Shown: positions 20,879-62,929 of the stretch, piece after piece
Numbering within the stretch: the stretch's first letter is position 1
Layout of the letters: each line of letters begins with the position of its first letter
NCBI GenBank assembly: GCA_963575745.1
Contig: CAUYUJ010014208.1
Coordinates: 155,001 to 219,000 of the forward strand
From: Prorocentrum cordatum
Lineage: Eukaryota; Sar; Dinophyceae; Prorocentrales; Prorocentraceae
DNA: 64,000 nucleotides
Direction of reading: 5' to 3'
The notes under the pieces: generated by a model
What the model saw: the letters and a program-made list of their open reading frames with translations, nothing else
What the model was told of the DNA's origin: nothing
Database searches by the model: none
Made by a program: the position numbers and the translations under genes

Positions 20879-20965
20879 ATATATATATATATAAGCAAAA
20901 TGCTCCGTGATGCTCCTCGATGGTCCTCGCCGGGGAACAAAATGGCACGTCCGAACGATGCCAAG
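20750..20965. mobile_element. CATCGCTCGGACGT family TIR element with TA/TGTA expansion
   Basis: Left end GTCGCTCCGACGTCCATTCC; right end CTCCTCGATGGTCCTCGCCG then GGCACGTCCGAACGATGCCA. The centre has expanded into (TA)n(TATG)n(TA)n at 20829-20893. It is fused on its left to a half-arm of the GGAGCTCCGCGCGG family (TTGAGCTCCGCGCAGATTTC). Confidence 0.7.
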
Positions 20966-21007
20966 TTTTGGGGGTCGCGAAAATCTCGGGGAACTGACAC
21001 GAACATT

Positions 21008-21155
21008 ACAATTTTTGGAGTTCCGCGCGGATTTCTTGGCTCGGCGCTGAACCCCCCTGGCGGCGCCTCCGGCACCGCCCCGGTGCGCTCCACGCTCCGC
21101 CGGGTAGGGGGTCCAACGCCGATCCAACAAACCCGCGCGGACCTCCGAAACTTTA
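21008..21155. repeat. Introner-like palindromic element, GGAGCTCCGCGCGG family
   Basis: Left arm GGAGTTCCGCGCGGATTTCT and GGCTCGGCGCTGAACCCCCC. Right arm GGGGTCCAACGCCGATCCAA and CCCGCGCGGACCTCCGAAAC. Both arms and the GGCGCC centre are intact. Confidence 0.75.
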
Positions 21156-21424
21156 TATTCATGTCAATATTTGTTCCCTGTGATATTTTTATGCCAATGT
21201 ATGTTTTTCCCAACCGTTCCTTCTTCCGCCCGCTGGCCCTCCCTCCTCTTCGCATCATCGTCATCACCATCGTTATCAACATCGCCATACATTTTACTCA
21301 TAATAAGAATAATCAAAATCATCAGCAGCATCATCACCACCATCAACATCAACATCAACATCATCGCCATCATCATCATCATCATCACCATCATCATCAT
21401 CACCGATCTCGGCACCACCCCATT

Positions 21425-22852
21425 TTGATAGAGGATCGTGGCCCCATAGGATCTCCACCGAAGGCGCCAGTAGCAAAATTCGCACGGCGGCCTGGGGCCA
21501 TGTCGGCACACCCCGCACGAGGATCGTGGCCCCGTAGGAGCTCCACTGAAGGCGCCAGTAGCAAAGCTCGCATGGCGGCCTCGGGCCATTTCGGCACCCC
21601 CCTCACGAGGACCGTGGCCCCATAGGAGCTCCACCGAAGGAACCACTTGCAAACTTCGCATGGCGGCTTCGGGCCATGTCGGCACACCCCTCACGAAGAT
21701 CGTGGCCCCATAGGAGCTCCACCGAATGCGCCAGTGGCAGAATTCGCGTGACGGCCTCGGGCCGTGTCGGCACACCCCTCGCGAGGATCGTGGCCCCATA
21801 AGGAGCTCCACCGAAGGCTCCACTGGTACGGTTCGCATGGCGGCCTCGGGCCGTGTCGGCACACCCCTCACGAGGATCGTGGCCCCAGAGGAGCTCCACC
21901 GAAGGCGCCAGTGGCAAAGTTCGCATGGCGGCCTCGGGCCATTTCGGCACACCCGTCGCGAGGATCGTGGCCCCATAGGAGCTCCACTGAAGGCGCCAAT
22001 GGCCAAGTTTGCATGGCGGCCTCGGGACATTTCGGCACTTCCCTCACGAGGATCGTGGCCCCATAGGAACTCCACCGAAAACGCAAGTCGCAAAATTCGC
22101 ATTGCGGTCTCGGGCCATTTCGGCATACCCCTCACGAGGACCGTGGCCCCATATGAACTCCACCGAAGGCGCCAATCGCAAAGTTCGCATGGCCCCCTCG
22201 GGCCATGTCGGCACACCCCTCACGGGGATCGTATTTCGGCACCCCCCTCACGAGGATCGGGGCCCCATAGGAGCTCCACCGAATGCGCCAGTGGCAGAAT
22301 TCGCGTGACGGCCTCGGGCCGTGTCGGCACACCCCTCGCGAGGATCGTGGCCCCACAGGGAGCTCCACCGAAGGCGCCAGTAGCAAAGTTCGCATGGCCA
22401 GTGGCAATATTCGCACGGCGGCCTCGGGCCATGTCGGCGCGCCCCTCGCGAGGACCGTGGCCCCATATGAACTCTGCCGAAGGCGCCAGTCGCAAAGTTC
22501 GCATGGAGGCCTCGGGCTATTTCTGCACGCCCCGCACACGGATCGTGGCCCCATAAAAGCTTCGCCGAAGGCGCCGGTGGCGAGGTTCGCGTGGCGGCCT
22601 CGGGCCATTTCGGCACACCCTTGACGAAGACCGTGGCCCCATAAGAATCCCACCGACAGCGCCAATGGCAGGGTTCGCATGGCGGCCTCGGGCCATTTCG
22701 GCACGCCCCATCGCGAGGATCGTGGCCCCATAGGGAGCTCCACCGAAGGCCCTAGCGGCAGGGTTCGCATAGCGGCCTCGGGCCATGTCGGCGCACCCCG
22801 CGCGAGGATCCTGGCCCCATAAGAGCTCCACCGAAAGCGCCACTGGCAGCTT
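21425..22852 (+). repeat. 88-bp tandem array (GAGGATCGTGGCCCCATAGG)
   Basis: About sixteen units at a regular 88-bp step. Each has GGATCGTGGCCCCATAGGAG, CTCCACCGAAGGCGCC, GCATGGCGGCCTCGGGCCA and GGCACACCCCTCAC. A diverged array of the same unit is at 49.63-50.65 kb. Since 88 is not a multiple of three, the long ORFs are not a repeat protein. A (CAT)n run precedes it at 21355-21410. Confidence 0.9.
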
Positions 22853-22853
22853 C

Positions 22854-22983
22854 CCTCGTGGCTCTCAGAGCCCTCTCCTGCTTCTGCTCCTCGGTCAGGG
22901 GGGCGCCGTCGTCGTCGGCGCCCGCGAAGACGGCCGCGAACGTGTCCTTGAGCATCTCGGGCTCCGATGGGAAGCCGTGGCCG
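22854..22983 (-). pseudogene. Exon-like segment, truncated copy
   Basis: Encodes MLKDTFAAVFAGADDDGAPL followed by TEEQKQERALRATREA, closely matching the longer segment at 23342-23544. It lacks two codons (a DDDGAP versus DDDKDGVP difference) and its last third, where 88-bp repeat sequence begins. Function unknown; its coding character (charged, helical, conserved between copies) suggests it derives from a real exon. Confidence 0.45.
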
Positions 22984-23341
22984 GAGGGGGGGCGTGGGCG
23001 AAGATGGTATTCAGAATTGCGATATTCGCCACTGCGTATGGTTGGGTCTTTCACAAGGCTAATTGTTCCTTGCCCTGTGGTGTTGGGTCCTCGTTTTGAA
23101 GAGACGGGCCCCGGGTCCCTCCCTCCCTCCCGCCTCCGCCTCCTCCTCTTCTCCTCTTCTCCTCCTCCCTCCTCCCGGCGTTGCGCCCGCCCAATGCAAT
23201 GTATCGTGGCCCCATAGGGAGCTCCACGGAAGGCCCCAGTGGCAGGGTTCGCGTGGCGGCCTCGGGCCACTTCGGCGCACCCTCACGAGGATCGGGCCTC
23301 GGGCCATTTCGGCGCACCCCTCGCGAGGATCGTGGCCCCAA

Positions 23342-23544
23342 TTGTGCTGCTTCAACAACCGCGCCTGGGCGTCGTACTCCGCCTTGTTGGCGTGCAACGC
23401 CACCTCCTCCCTCATGGCTCTCAAAGCCCTCTCCTGCTTCTGCTCCTCGGTCAGAGGGACGCCGTCCTTGTCGTCGTCGGCGCCCGCGAAGACGGCCACG
23501 AACGTATCCCTGAGCATGTCGGTCTCCGGTGGGAAGCCGTGGCC
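23342..23544 (-). CDS. Exon-like segment of an unidentified gene
   Basis: About 65 codons read GHGFPPETDMLRDTFVAVFA, then GADDDKDGVPLTEEQKQERA, then an Arg/Glu/Ala-rich helix ending ARLLKQH. The sequence is biased toward charged helix and conserved in the partial copy at 22.85-22.98 kb. On both sides it is cut by 88-bp-repeat sequence. At about 51.54 kb the uninterrupted flank (GGCCCCATAGGGAGCGCGAG) is seen, so this segment sits exactly within a repeat unit. It may be an exon whose neighbouring introns grew from that repeat, or a transduced fragment. Confidence 0.4.
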
Positions 23545-23904
23545 AAATAGGGAGCGCGGGCGAAGATGGCATTCACAATTGCAATATTCACAACTGCATA
23601 TGGCTGGGTCTTTCGCCAGGTTAATTTATGCCAACATGTATGTCCGAAAAATGGTTTGTGTCATTTATGTGACACACAGGTGTGGTGACCTCACAATCCC
23701 AGAAGACCTCACCGCACGGCTTTGGGACCGTGGAGGCCCTGGTCGCCAACGACGTCCTCGGAGAACGACCCGAGCCCCAAAACCGTGCGGTGACCCCGAA
23801 TGGCCAAGGACTCGCCACGAGGTGCGGTCACGCTGCCCCGATCCTCCCCGTCGGAGCCGCATCGTTTGAGCCCGCTGTGGCTCGAAGAAGAGTAAGCGGC
23901 GTAA

Positions 23905-24050
23905 GCAGAAACGATGGCGTTTCGCACAGATTTCTTGCAGCGGTGCCGGACCCCTCTCCCTGGCGCGCGGAGTGCGCCAGGGGCGGCGCCGGAGGCGTCG
24001 CCAGGGGATGCCGGCGCGCGGAGCTCCGGAACAGCTCTTTCTTCCTCGCA
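23905..24050. repeat. Introner-like element, partly rearranged copy
   Basis: Left arm TTTCGCACAGATTTCTTGCA, centre CCTGGCGCGCGGAGTGCGCC, right end GCGCGCGGAGCTCCGGAACA. The inner right arm is replaced. A small palindrome (CACCGCACGGCTTTGGGA / CCCCAAAACCGTGCGGTG) precedes it at about 23.71-23.80 kb. Confidence 0.6.
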
Positions 24051-24681
24051 CGGTTCCATCCTTCTCCTTTGCCAGGCGCCCCTCGACAAGCGCCATCCCT
24101 CGCGCCAGTCTCGCTGGTTTTTTTTCCTTGACGGGGTCTGGGGCTCTCACGGCCCGTCCCTCCAACTGTTGCAGGCCAGCTGTTCTTCAACTTCCTCCTC
24201 CTCCTCCTCCTCCTCTTCCTCCTCCTCCAAACGCCGTCTATGGCGCAGAGTGTTCGCATTGCTGGGAGGCCACCTGGCAATCTCGATCGGCTCAAGCGAC
24301 ACCCTGACGGCACGCAGCGGGATCAGATCGCGTTTCCAACTCACAGTCCTCTTCCCCGTTTGCCTCCTATGGTTCACTCCTTCCTCAACAAGTCCTCCTC
24401 CTCCTCCTCCTTCTCCTCCTCGACATCCTCATTCCACCTGGTTGCCTAATTTCCTTCCGCCGCCTGCTCCGCCTCCTCAGCATCACTTTTCCCGTGCCCC
24501 TCCCTATCCACCACCTGCACCGCCTCCTTAGCATCCACCACGTTTGCCACCTCACCCTCCTCTTCATACTGTCGCTGATCCCTTACCAATGATCGGACGA
24601 AAGCAAGGGGGAGGGAGGAGGAGGATGTGAACAACGAACTATCAGCGGTGCGCGAAACCCCATGCTTCCAATAGCGTTGCC

Positions 24682-25203
24682 ATGTTGCCCCTTGCTTGCG
24701 GCTGCCAGCTCATGGCGGGGGACGGGGAAGGCCCTGAACCCATAAGGCGAACGCCCTCTCCCAACAAGCCGGCTAGGGTAGGGGGCGCAATCATCTGGGC
24801 GGGAAGAGATTTCCCAGAGCACAGGGCACGTGCACACGCGACTTCGCCCACCGTTGCTCCCTTCAAGCCACTGCTGCCCATATCGGCCAAGCCATCTCTT
24901 TGCGCCGTCTGGAGGAGAGGGTTAAACAATATGCAGCTAGCGCAAAGCGCCCCCGCACCTTCTTTGCGCTTCCCTTGCCCTATCCCCGCCGTTGCCGTGC
25001 ACGGTTGCAACGTGCAAGGGAGGAAACACGGAAGCCCCGCCTGCAAAACGTGCCTCATGGATTCCGAGTCGTGTCTTGTCGACGTCGCCACTGCCATCGG
25101 CAAGGCGCCGCACATCCAGAGGCATATGCAGGGTGATGGTGTCGTGAATGCTGGTGTCTGCGTGCTGCTGGATATGTTGCTGCAAACATCTGCGGCTCTG
25201 TGA
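24682..25203 (+). other. Non-repetitive stretch with a weak 173-codon frame
   Basis: The sequence is not repeat and its base composition is more even. The plus frame ends with a Cys-containing part and HIQRHMQGDGVVNAGVCVLL, which faintly resembles an armadillo-type helix pair. An overlapping minus frame of similar length (24642-25115) is equally open. I cannot decide whether either is real. The stretches 24.25-24.60 and 25.20-25.43 kb show nothing recognisable. Confidence 0.2.
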
Positions 25204-25429
25204 CCTTGTGCTTTGATTCATACAGGGCAGTTTTTAGTACATGGGATTTTGTAAGACATAGGATTTTAGTACATGATTAATTTAGAAATAATTTTATGCA
25301 TGAGCTCATCGTTGTTTTTAATACTAAACCCCTGCACTTTTAATACATGATCCGCGCGCGGAGCATGCATTAAAAACGGCAAGGGTGCGCCGCTGGATCT
25401 CCCCAGGGGGGGGGGGTCCGCATGTGGGC

Positions 25430-25525
25430 CCAATCCCAACCCACTGGGCCCAATCCCAACCAACTGGGACCAATCCCAACCAGTGCGAAAAGCAAACTGG
25501 GCCCAATCCCAACCATCTTGGGATA
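25430..25525 (+). repeat. CCCAATCCCAACCA short repeats
   Basis: Five GGGCCCAATCCCAACC-like units of about 19-21 bp. The reverse complement theme (GGTTGGAATTGGTCTC) reappears at 25.63 kb and as a cluster at 28.30-28.40 kb, on the two sides of the AGT array. Confidence 0.7.
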
Positions 25526-25740
25526 GCCCCACAATAGGATTTTAAGTGTAGAGAAGCCCAAGACGAGTGCGAAAACCAAGTGACACTCCTTATGTCAACG
25601 CAAAGGATCTGAAAGCCAACATGCGTGCTCGAGTTGGAATTGGTCTCAGTTTTGGTCTGCGCACGAGCACTACGTTAAGATGAGCAAGAGGGCACCGAGG
25701 CGTAAACATCGATTCTAAAATATGCAAATGGGTCTTCCTG

Positions 25741-28112
<2,372 letters not shown>

Positions 28113-28119
28113 AATAAGG

Positions 28120-28620
28120 ATTCCTAAGGAATTCCAAAGGAAGCCGGAGGAATTCCGAAAGCACCCTAAGGAATTCCGAGGGAATCGTGAGGAACTCCGA
28201 AAGAATCGTGAGGAATTCCGAAGGAATGCCAAGGAGTCCTGAAGAATCCTGAGGAATACTGAAGATTTCGAAGGGATCCGGAGGATTTCCGAAGATTCCA
28301 TCCGTGGTTGGAATTGGTCTCATTTTTGGTTGAGTTGGAATTGGTCTCATTTGTGGTTGGAATTGGTCTCTTTTCTGGTTGCAATTCACTCCGAACGGTT
28401 GGGATTGGTCCTAGTCGGTTGTAATTCGTACCACTTCGGGTTAGGACCCCCTCCCCTTCCCCCCCTTCCCCGACCCGTCGTCGGGGACCCTCCCCCCCCT
28501 CCCCTCCTTCCCCGATCCGTCGTCGGGGACCCGCCTCCCTCCCTCCCCCCCTTTCCCCGGTCCGTCGTCGGAGACCCCCCCCCTCCCTCCCTTTCGCCAC
28601 GCCGCCCCCTGACTCCGGAA
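28120..28620. repeat. Short-period repeats flanking the AGT array
   Basis: 28120-28300 is an AAGGAATTCCGAAGGAA-type repeat; 28300-28400 holds TTGGAATTGGTCTC units; 28440-28600 holds three CCGTCGTCGGGGACCC units with C-runs. No gene. Confidence 0.75.
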
Positions 28621-28709
28621 CCCGACCCCCGCCACCCGTACCCCTAGTCCTCACCTTAAACCAAGCCCCTAATCCTAACCCCAACCAGTAACCCCAGCCC
28701 CAAAGTGTA

Positions 28710-29915
28710 CTCACTACTCATTACTCACTACCCGCTACGGACTACTCGCTATTCGCTACTCACTTTTCAGTACCCCCTACTCACTACTCACGACTCACTA
28801 CTCAATATCCACTACTCACTACCCACCACCCACTACTCGCTACTCACTACTCCCTACTCACTGCTCCCACCTCCCTACTCACTACTCACTCCGCACTACC
28901 CACTACTCAATACTCACTAAGCACTACTCCCTACTCCCTACTCACTAGTCACCAATCATTAGTCAGTACCCACTACCCACTATCCAGTAGTCACTACTCA
29001 CTACAAACTACTCATTGCCCACAAATCACTACTCACTACCCACTACTCGCTACGCGCTACTCCCTACACAATACTGACTACACAGTAATCCGTGCTCACT
29101 ACTCGCTACTCCCATACTCAATACCCACTCCCCGCAATTCCCTATTCACTACTCACTACTTACTACTCCCTACTCACTAGTCACTACATAGTCTCTAGTC
29201 ACTAGTCACAATTCACTAGTCACTACTCACTACCCACTACTCACCAATCGCTACTCACTACCCTTTATTCGCTACCCACTTCCTACTACTCACTGCTCAC
29301 TACTCCCTACTCCCTACCCGCTACTCACTACTCACTACTCGCTACTCCCTACTCGTTACTCACAAATCACTACCCACTGCTCACTACTGACTACTCTCTA
29401 TTCACTACGCCCTATTCGCTCCTCACTAGTCACTACTCGCTACTCCCTACTCGCTACTCACTACACACTACCCACTGCCACTACCCACTACTCTCTATTC
29501 ATCACGACTCACTACTCACTACTCACTACGCACTACGTACTACTCAGTACACACTACTCACTATTCACTACTCTCTACTCACTAATCACTACTCACTACG
29601 CACTACACACACTACTCACTACTCAGTAGTCACTACTCGCCACCCACTACTCACTACCCACTACGCACTACCCACTACTCATTGCTCCCTACTCCCTACT
29701 CAGTACTCACTACTCGCTACTCGCTACTCGCTACACACTACTCACTACTCGCCAGTCACTACTCACTTATCAATACACACTACTCACTATTCACTACTCA
29801 CTACTCCCCACTCCCTACTCGCCACGCACTACCCACTACTCACTACCCAAAAATCACTACTCGCTACGCACTAACTCACTACTCACTACTCACCACTCCC
29901 TACTCCCAACTCCGT
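28710..29915 (+). repeat. 1.2-kb CTACTCACTACCCA degenerate array
   Basis: Seven-base steps of CTACTCA, CTACCCA, CTACTCG and CTACTCC run for about 1.2 kb with few interruptions. Homopolymer-rich sequence (long G and C runs) follows at 29925-30050. Confidence 0.9.
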
Positions 29916-30062
29916 ACCCCGTCCACGAGGGGGGGGGGGGTCGAACCCCCCCCCGCCTTTCCAGCGCCAAGGGGGGGAGCGGGGGGGGGGGTCCGGACCC
30001 CCCCCCCCCTTCAAGGGAGGGGGGGGGGGGATCGGGACCCCCTGCTCACTCTGGATGTGGAA

Positions 30063-30440
30063 CTAATCGGAGTTGGCTCCCCAATGGTCGTGCTGCGCAT
30101 CGGGCTTCGACTGCTGCTGCTCCATGGCCTCTCGCTGCTCCTGCTGGAGACGTTTGAACTAGTCCTGCACCAATTTCTCAAACTGATCGAGGATTATGGC
30201 GAGCTATTGAGCTCCGTAGTCTTCTTGATCTCCACATCTTTGGTTTCACCACCTCGCTGCTGATTGAGACCTGCGGAGACGCCCTGCAGAATCTGGACAT
30301 CGGGGTTGCCCTTCGCATACCTGGTCTTGCTGATCTTGCCAACCTGGACGCCACACTGGAAACGCCCGCATCTCGCAAGAACTGTCTGGCACGGGTCACC
30401 GTAACTTTTCTTGCAGGCCTGCCCCTTCCTGGGCCGCAGC
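30063..30440 (-). pseudogene. Decayed coding fragment of unknown gene
   Basis: The non-repeat stretch reads in one frame as a Cys-rich segment (RKGQACKKSYGDPCQTVLAR, then CGRFQCGVQVGK). Then, after a frame change and a TAG, it continues as LDQFEKLVQ and a Gln-rich tail (FKRLQQEQREAMEQQQSKPD) ending at TAG 30063-30065. The protein-like composition in pieces, with stops and frame changes, suggests a degraded exon. No family recognised. Confidence 0.3.
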
Positions 30441-30665
30441 AAGCACTGTCTCCAACTGGCAGGCCTGAGCCGGATCGATTCGCGAAGTCGGGCCGGATCG
30501 GAAACGGATCGGATTGTCAACACATCTATCAACATCGGATCGCCGCGCCCGCCTCCGGCTGGCCCAGGCCGTAATCGAACCGAGCCGAATCGAATCGGAA
30601 CCGCGGCCCAAGCGGGCGAATCGAATGGCATCGAATCGGATCGTAGGCGGCCCTGACCGGCGCAC
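30440..30665. repeat. CGGATCGGA/CGAATCG-rich segment, copy 1
   Basis: Dense CGGATCGGATTG and CGAATCGGATCG words. Similar segments are at about 38815-39035 and 59800-60010, the last inside a Lon intron. The word order differs, so this looks like a fast-evolving short repeat. Confidence 0.65.
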
Positions 30666-30785
30666 GTGCGAGGCGCCAATGCTCAGCGCTCCAGTGGCTC
30701 CCTGCGGTGCTGCTGCGTCAACTGCTGACCCTTCGACAGCTCCACGCGCTGCGGCGGCTACGATGGCGCACACGGCCTCCGACGT

Positions 30786-30926
30786 GAACTCGCCATCGCT
30801 CGGACGTCCCTTCCCTGTGCTTTTTTCCGGTTTCGTGCGTGGTTTTTTCGCCAAATGATCAAGGAGAATCCTCGATTGTCCTCGCCGAAGGAAAAATGCA
30901 CACGTCCGAGCGATGCCAAGTGCAAG
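30786..30926. mobile_element. CATCGCTCGGACGT family TIR element
   Basis: About 140 bp bounded by GCCATCGCTCGGACGTCC and CACGTCCGAGCGATGCCA, a near-perfect terminal inverted repeat. Internally it has TTTTCCGGTTTCGTGCGTGG and CTCGATTGTCCTCGCCGAAG. It lies between two protein-like but unassigned stretches (about 30.66-30.79 and 30.93-31.10 kb, minus). Confidence 0.8.
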
Positions 30927-31212
30927 AGAGCCGGGATCCAACATCCGCAACTCCTTGCGCCGCTCGCACAACAAGCATCCGCGCCAGCTGCGCGGGCATG
31001 CCGAGCGAGGCAACCGGGCCGCTGCTCGCACGCGGCCCGCGTGCCGAGCCCCTTCAGCAGGAGGGCCCGAGCGGGTTTCAGGACGTCAGAGGCCTTGGAC
31101 GATAAGCGGCCACGGGATGAGGAGGAGGAGAAGGACGAGGAGAAGGAGGATGATTTTTCCTCCTCCTCCTCTTCCTCCTCCTCCTCCTCCTCCTCCTGTG
31201 GGGATGCCAGAA

Positions 31213-31318
31213 GGTACTGACACCGCTACTCCCTGGACCTCTCTCGGTGTGCGTTCTGACCAGGGTTTCGAGGCAAATCCTGCGGCGGCGACGAGGGCCT
31301 CCAGGAGGCCCCTAAAGG
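31213..31318. repeat. ~105-bp dispersed repeat, copy 1
   Basis: GGTACTGACACCGCTACTCC, CTGGACCTCTC, GGCGACGAGGGCCTCC and AGGAGGCCCC. It matches 58748-58857 at most positions in the same orientation. Confidence 0.8.
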
Positions 31319-31429
31319 GGTAAACGAGGGGATTGTAGCGGTCTCGGTATCTTTTCCTGTTCCTGTTCCTCCTCCTCCTTCTCCTCCTCTTCGTCCCCGT
31401 TGCTCACCATCCCCAGGTGCCCCTGACCC

Positions 31430-31665
31430 AATGTGCCCCCAGCTCTTTGATCCATTTTGGAGCCCGTGCCCCCCTGGACCTTGTGAGGGAAGCTCTGGAG
31501 GCCGTTGGAGCCTCCTTGGAAATCCTTGGGGCACCCTGGGCCAGGGGCACTTCTGGCAACACCCGACGGGGGCTGCGCTGTGGACACGTGCCTGCAGTGA
31601 GTGCGGCGGCGGGACCGCGCGGCTGGATTTCTTGGTACTCGGAAAGATAAAAAGGCACGCGCACA
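31430..31665. repeat. Dispersed repeat GGGGCACTTCTGGCAAC, copy 1
   Basis: Contains GGGCCAGGGGCACTTCTGGC, ACGTGCCTGCAGTGAGTGCG and GGCTGGATTTCTTGGTACTC. The reverse complement is at about 38630-38790, next to an introner-like element in both places. A CTC microsatellite follows at 31705-31835. Confidence 0.75.
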
Positions 31666-31893
31666 ACATCTCGAGCTCCGCGCGGATCTCTTGGACCGGC
31701 GGCGGATATCCTCCTCCTCCTCCTCCTCTTCCTCCTCCTCGTTCTCCTCTCCTCCTCCTCCTCCGCCTCCTCCTCCTCCGCCTCCGCCTCCTCCTCCTCC
31801 TCCTCCTCCTTCTCCCCCTCCTCCTCCCCCTTGCTCACCATCCCCGCCCCCCCCGAGCAGACGAGGCAAGCAACCCGTGCCCCCCCTGCGCTC

Positions 31894-60743
<28,850 letters not shown>

Positions 60744-60744
<1 letters not shown>

Positions 60745-60790
60745 TACCGTATACGACTGCGCCGATGCTCGCGGGGCTCATCCTGGGCCC
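60744..60790 (-). CDS. lon: Possible upstream Lon exon, 5' edge unknown
   Basis: The reading frame SPASIGAVVYG joins the next exon in phase across a canonical GT...AG intron (GTAG repeat). The frame stays open to about 60.85 kb. Homology is too short to be sure, and the rest of the N-terminus was not found in 60.85-61.06 kb, which shows nothing else recognisable. Confidence 0.4.
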
Positions 60791-61065
60791 AGGATCGATG
60801 CACACGCCCTCCTGGCTCGGCCAAGGAGGCATGTGCACCGTAACGCGTTCGTATATCCGCCGGCCCCCTTGTGGGGCCATCACGCTGCGAGGCCTAGGTT
60901 TCAGTACCGTGCACCAGTTCCAGACTCCAGTCTCCACCGTTACAGTCCTGCTTTCTGATTCCTACTGTACATTGCTGAAATCCGCGCGGTGGGGGGTAGC
61001 CGAAAAACGTCTGGTTACCACCTCCGAATCGCGTTGTCTGAATTCCTGCAGGGCCGTGGGACACG

Positions 61066-61912
61066 CAAAAGGCGTGAGATTCGCGCTCCCGACGCAATAA
61101 TCCTTCATAAATTATATTGTATTCGCGCCCCCGAGGCCACGATCCTTAACACATTGCACCACATTCGCGTCCCCGAAGCCACGATCCCTTGTAGAATAAG
61201 CCATATTCGCGCCCCCGAGACCACGATCTCCTGCAAGATACGCTACATTCGCGCCTCTGGGGCCACGATCCCCCGTAAATTACGCTCCCGACGCCACGAT
61301 CTCGCGTAAATTACGCCACGCTCGCGTCCCCGAGATCACGATCCCTTGCAAATTGCACCACATTCGCGTCCCCGAAGCCACGATCCCGTGCGAAGTACGC
61401 TGTATTCGCGCCCCCGAGGCCCACGATCTCCCGTAAATTACGCTGCGTTCGCGCCTTTTGGGCCACGATCAATCATAAATTACGCTGCAGTTGCGCCCCC
61501 GAGGCAACGATTCCTCGTCAATTATAGAATGTTCGCGTTCCCGAGGCCAATCACCCTCTCAAATCATGCAACTTTTGCGTCCCCACGGCAACACAACTTA
61601 GTAAATTACACCGTATTCGCGTCCCCGAGGTCATGAACCCTTGCCATTTACACAATTCTTGGGCAAATTCCTTAAGTTTTGCGGCCCCGAGGCAACAAAC
61701 CCTAATACATTACGCAATATTCGCGTCCCCGAAGCCGGAATCCTTTCGTAAATTACGTGCTAGTTGCGCCCCCGAGGCCAGAAACCCTCGCAAATTGATC
61801 AACTCTTGAGTCCCCGAGGCAACACGCTCTCGTACATTATTCGATATTCGCGTCCGCGTGGCCAGAAACCTTTGCACATTCTGCCATATTCGTATTGCCG
61901 AGGCCAAGAATG
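61066..61912 (+). repeat. 42-bp minisatellite ATTCGCGCCCCCGAGGCCAC
   Basis: About twenty units at a 42-bp step: ATTCGCGYCCCCGARGCCAC, GATCCC and a variable AT-rich end (GTAAATTACGC). Because 42 is a multiple of three, frames stay open across units, but no conserved frame stands out. Confidence 0.9.
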
Positions 61913-62700
61913 CTACAAGGCGCCCGAAGATGATTCCAAGACGGCCCAAGAGGGTTTTAAGCGGCCCCAAGAGCGCTCCAAGATGCCTCCCGAGAGAGCC
62001 CCAAGAGGCCAACATCGCCGATTTTACAAAAGGTTTTTGAAGGAGTTTGGGGTTCTCGCATTTTCGGCTTTCCGACGCTCCAAGATGGCTCAAGAAGCTC
62101 CCAAGACCGCCCCAAGCCAGCCCAAGACGCCGAGAGGGCCCCAAGACGGCCCGAGAGGGCTCAAAGATGTCTCAAGAAGCGTTCTGAGAAGCCCCCAGGA
62201 GGCCCCAAGAGGCCTCAAGAGGCGCCCAAGACATGCAAAAGAGGCCTTCAAGATGCCCAAGAGATACCCCACGAGGCCCAAGAGGCCCCCAAGAGGCGCC
62301 GAAACCGCCTCCAAGAGGCCCCGAGAGGCTCCCCACGACACCCCAACACGTATACCAGAGGCCTCAGCCCCACAACCCAGACACGGTAGCGGGATGCCGA
62401 AGGCCACTAAGATCCGCCGCCCCCTGTCGATTCATCGCAGGGGTGCCCGGCGTTCTGAACCCTCTCGGTTTTGGTTTTGGTTCTTTTCCCAAAAGCCTCC
62501 CCCTGGGGCTCCGGCGCGTCCCGCCGGGGTCCAGGGAAGGTGCTCAATCCAGAAACAATTCCTCCAAGATGGCTCAAGATGGCGCCAAAATGGCCACGTT
62601 GGCCCAAGATGGCCTCCAAGATGGCCTCCAAGTTCGCCCAAGATGGTCCAAGACGGCCTCCAAGACGGCCCCAAAACCTGATCGGACAAGACCGGGAAGC
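61905..62700 (+). repeat. CCAAGACGGCC array with core and module
   Basis: Array at 61905-62350 with a core at 62020-62090 (TTTTTGAAGGAGTTTGGGGT), module GATCCGCCGCCCC to GGGGCTCCGGCGCGTCCCGC at 62390-62545, then array to 62690. This is the same order of parts as 15.47-16.2 kb in a different arrangement. 62735-62925 is GAGGACGA-rich low complexity. Confidence 0.8.
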
Positions 62701-62929
62701 GCCGCTTCAGTCTAATGGGCGTATTGGGCGAAAAAGAAAAGGAAGGCGAGGGCAACGAGCAGTCGATGACGAGGACGACGTGCCGAACGTGAGGATAGCG
62801 AGGATCAGCATGAGGACAACGAGGAGGAAGAGAAGCACAAGGACCAGGACGAAGAGAACGAGGGCGAGTACGAGGAGGAATGCGGAGGGCGATGACGACG
62901 ACGACAGAGGACAGTAAGAGGCTGGCGCC

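Noticed and set aside
20829-20893. TATA-type promoter in the (TA)n run
   Set aside because: It is a microsatellite inside a TIR element; no gene starts nearby.
21164-22216. 350-codon ORF over the 88-bp array
   Set aside because: The unit is not a multiple of three, so the apparent peptide repeat rotates through frames; it is a by-product of the array.
30660-31100. Next Lon exons (FTSEAVCAIVAAAARG and KASDVLKPARALLLKGLG, minus strand)
   Set aside because: Position and helical character fit the small AAA subdomain, but the expected GYT and REAGVR motifs are missing and splice junctions could not be matched.
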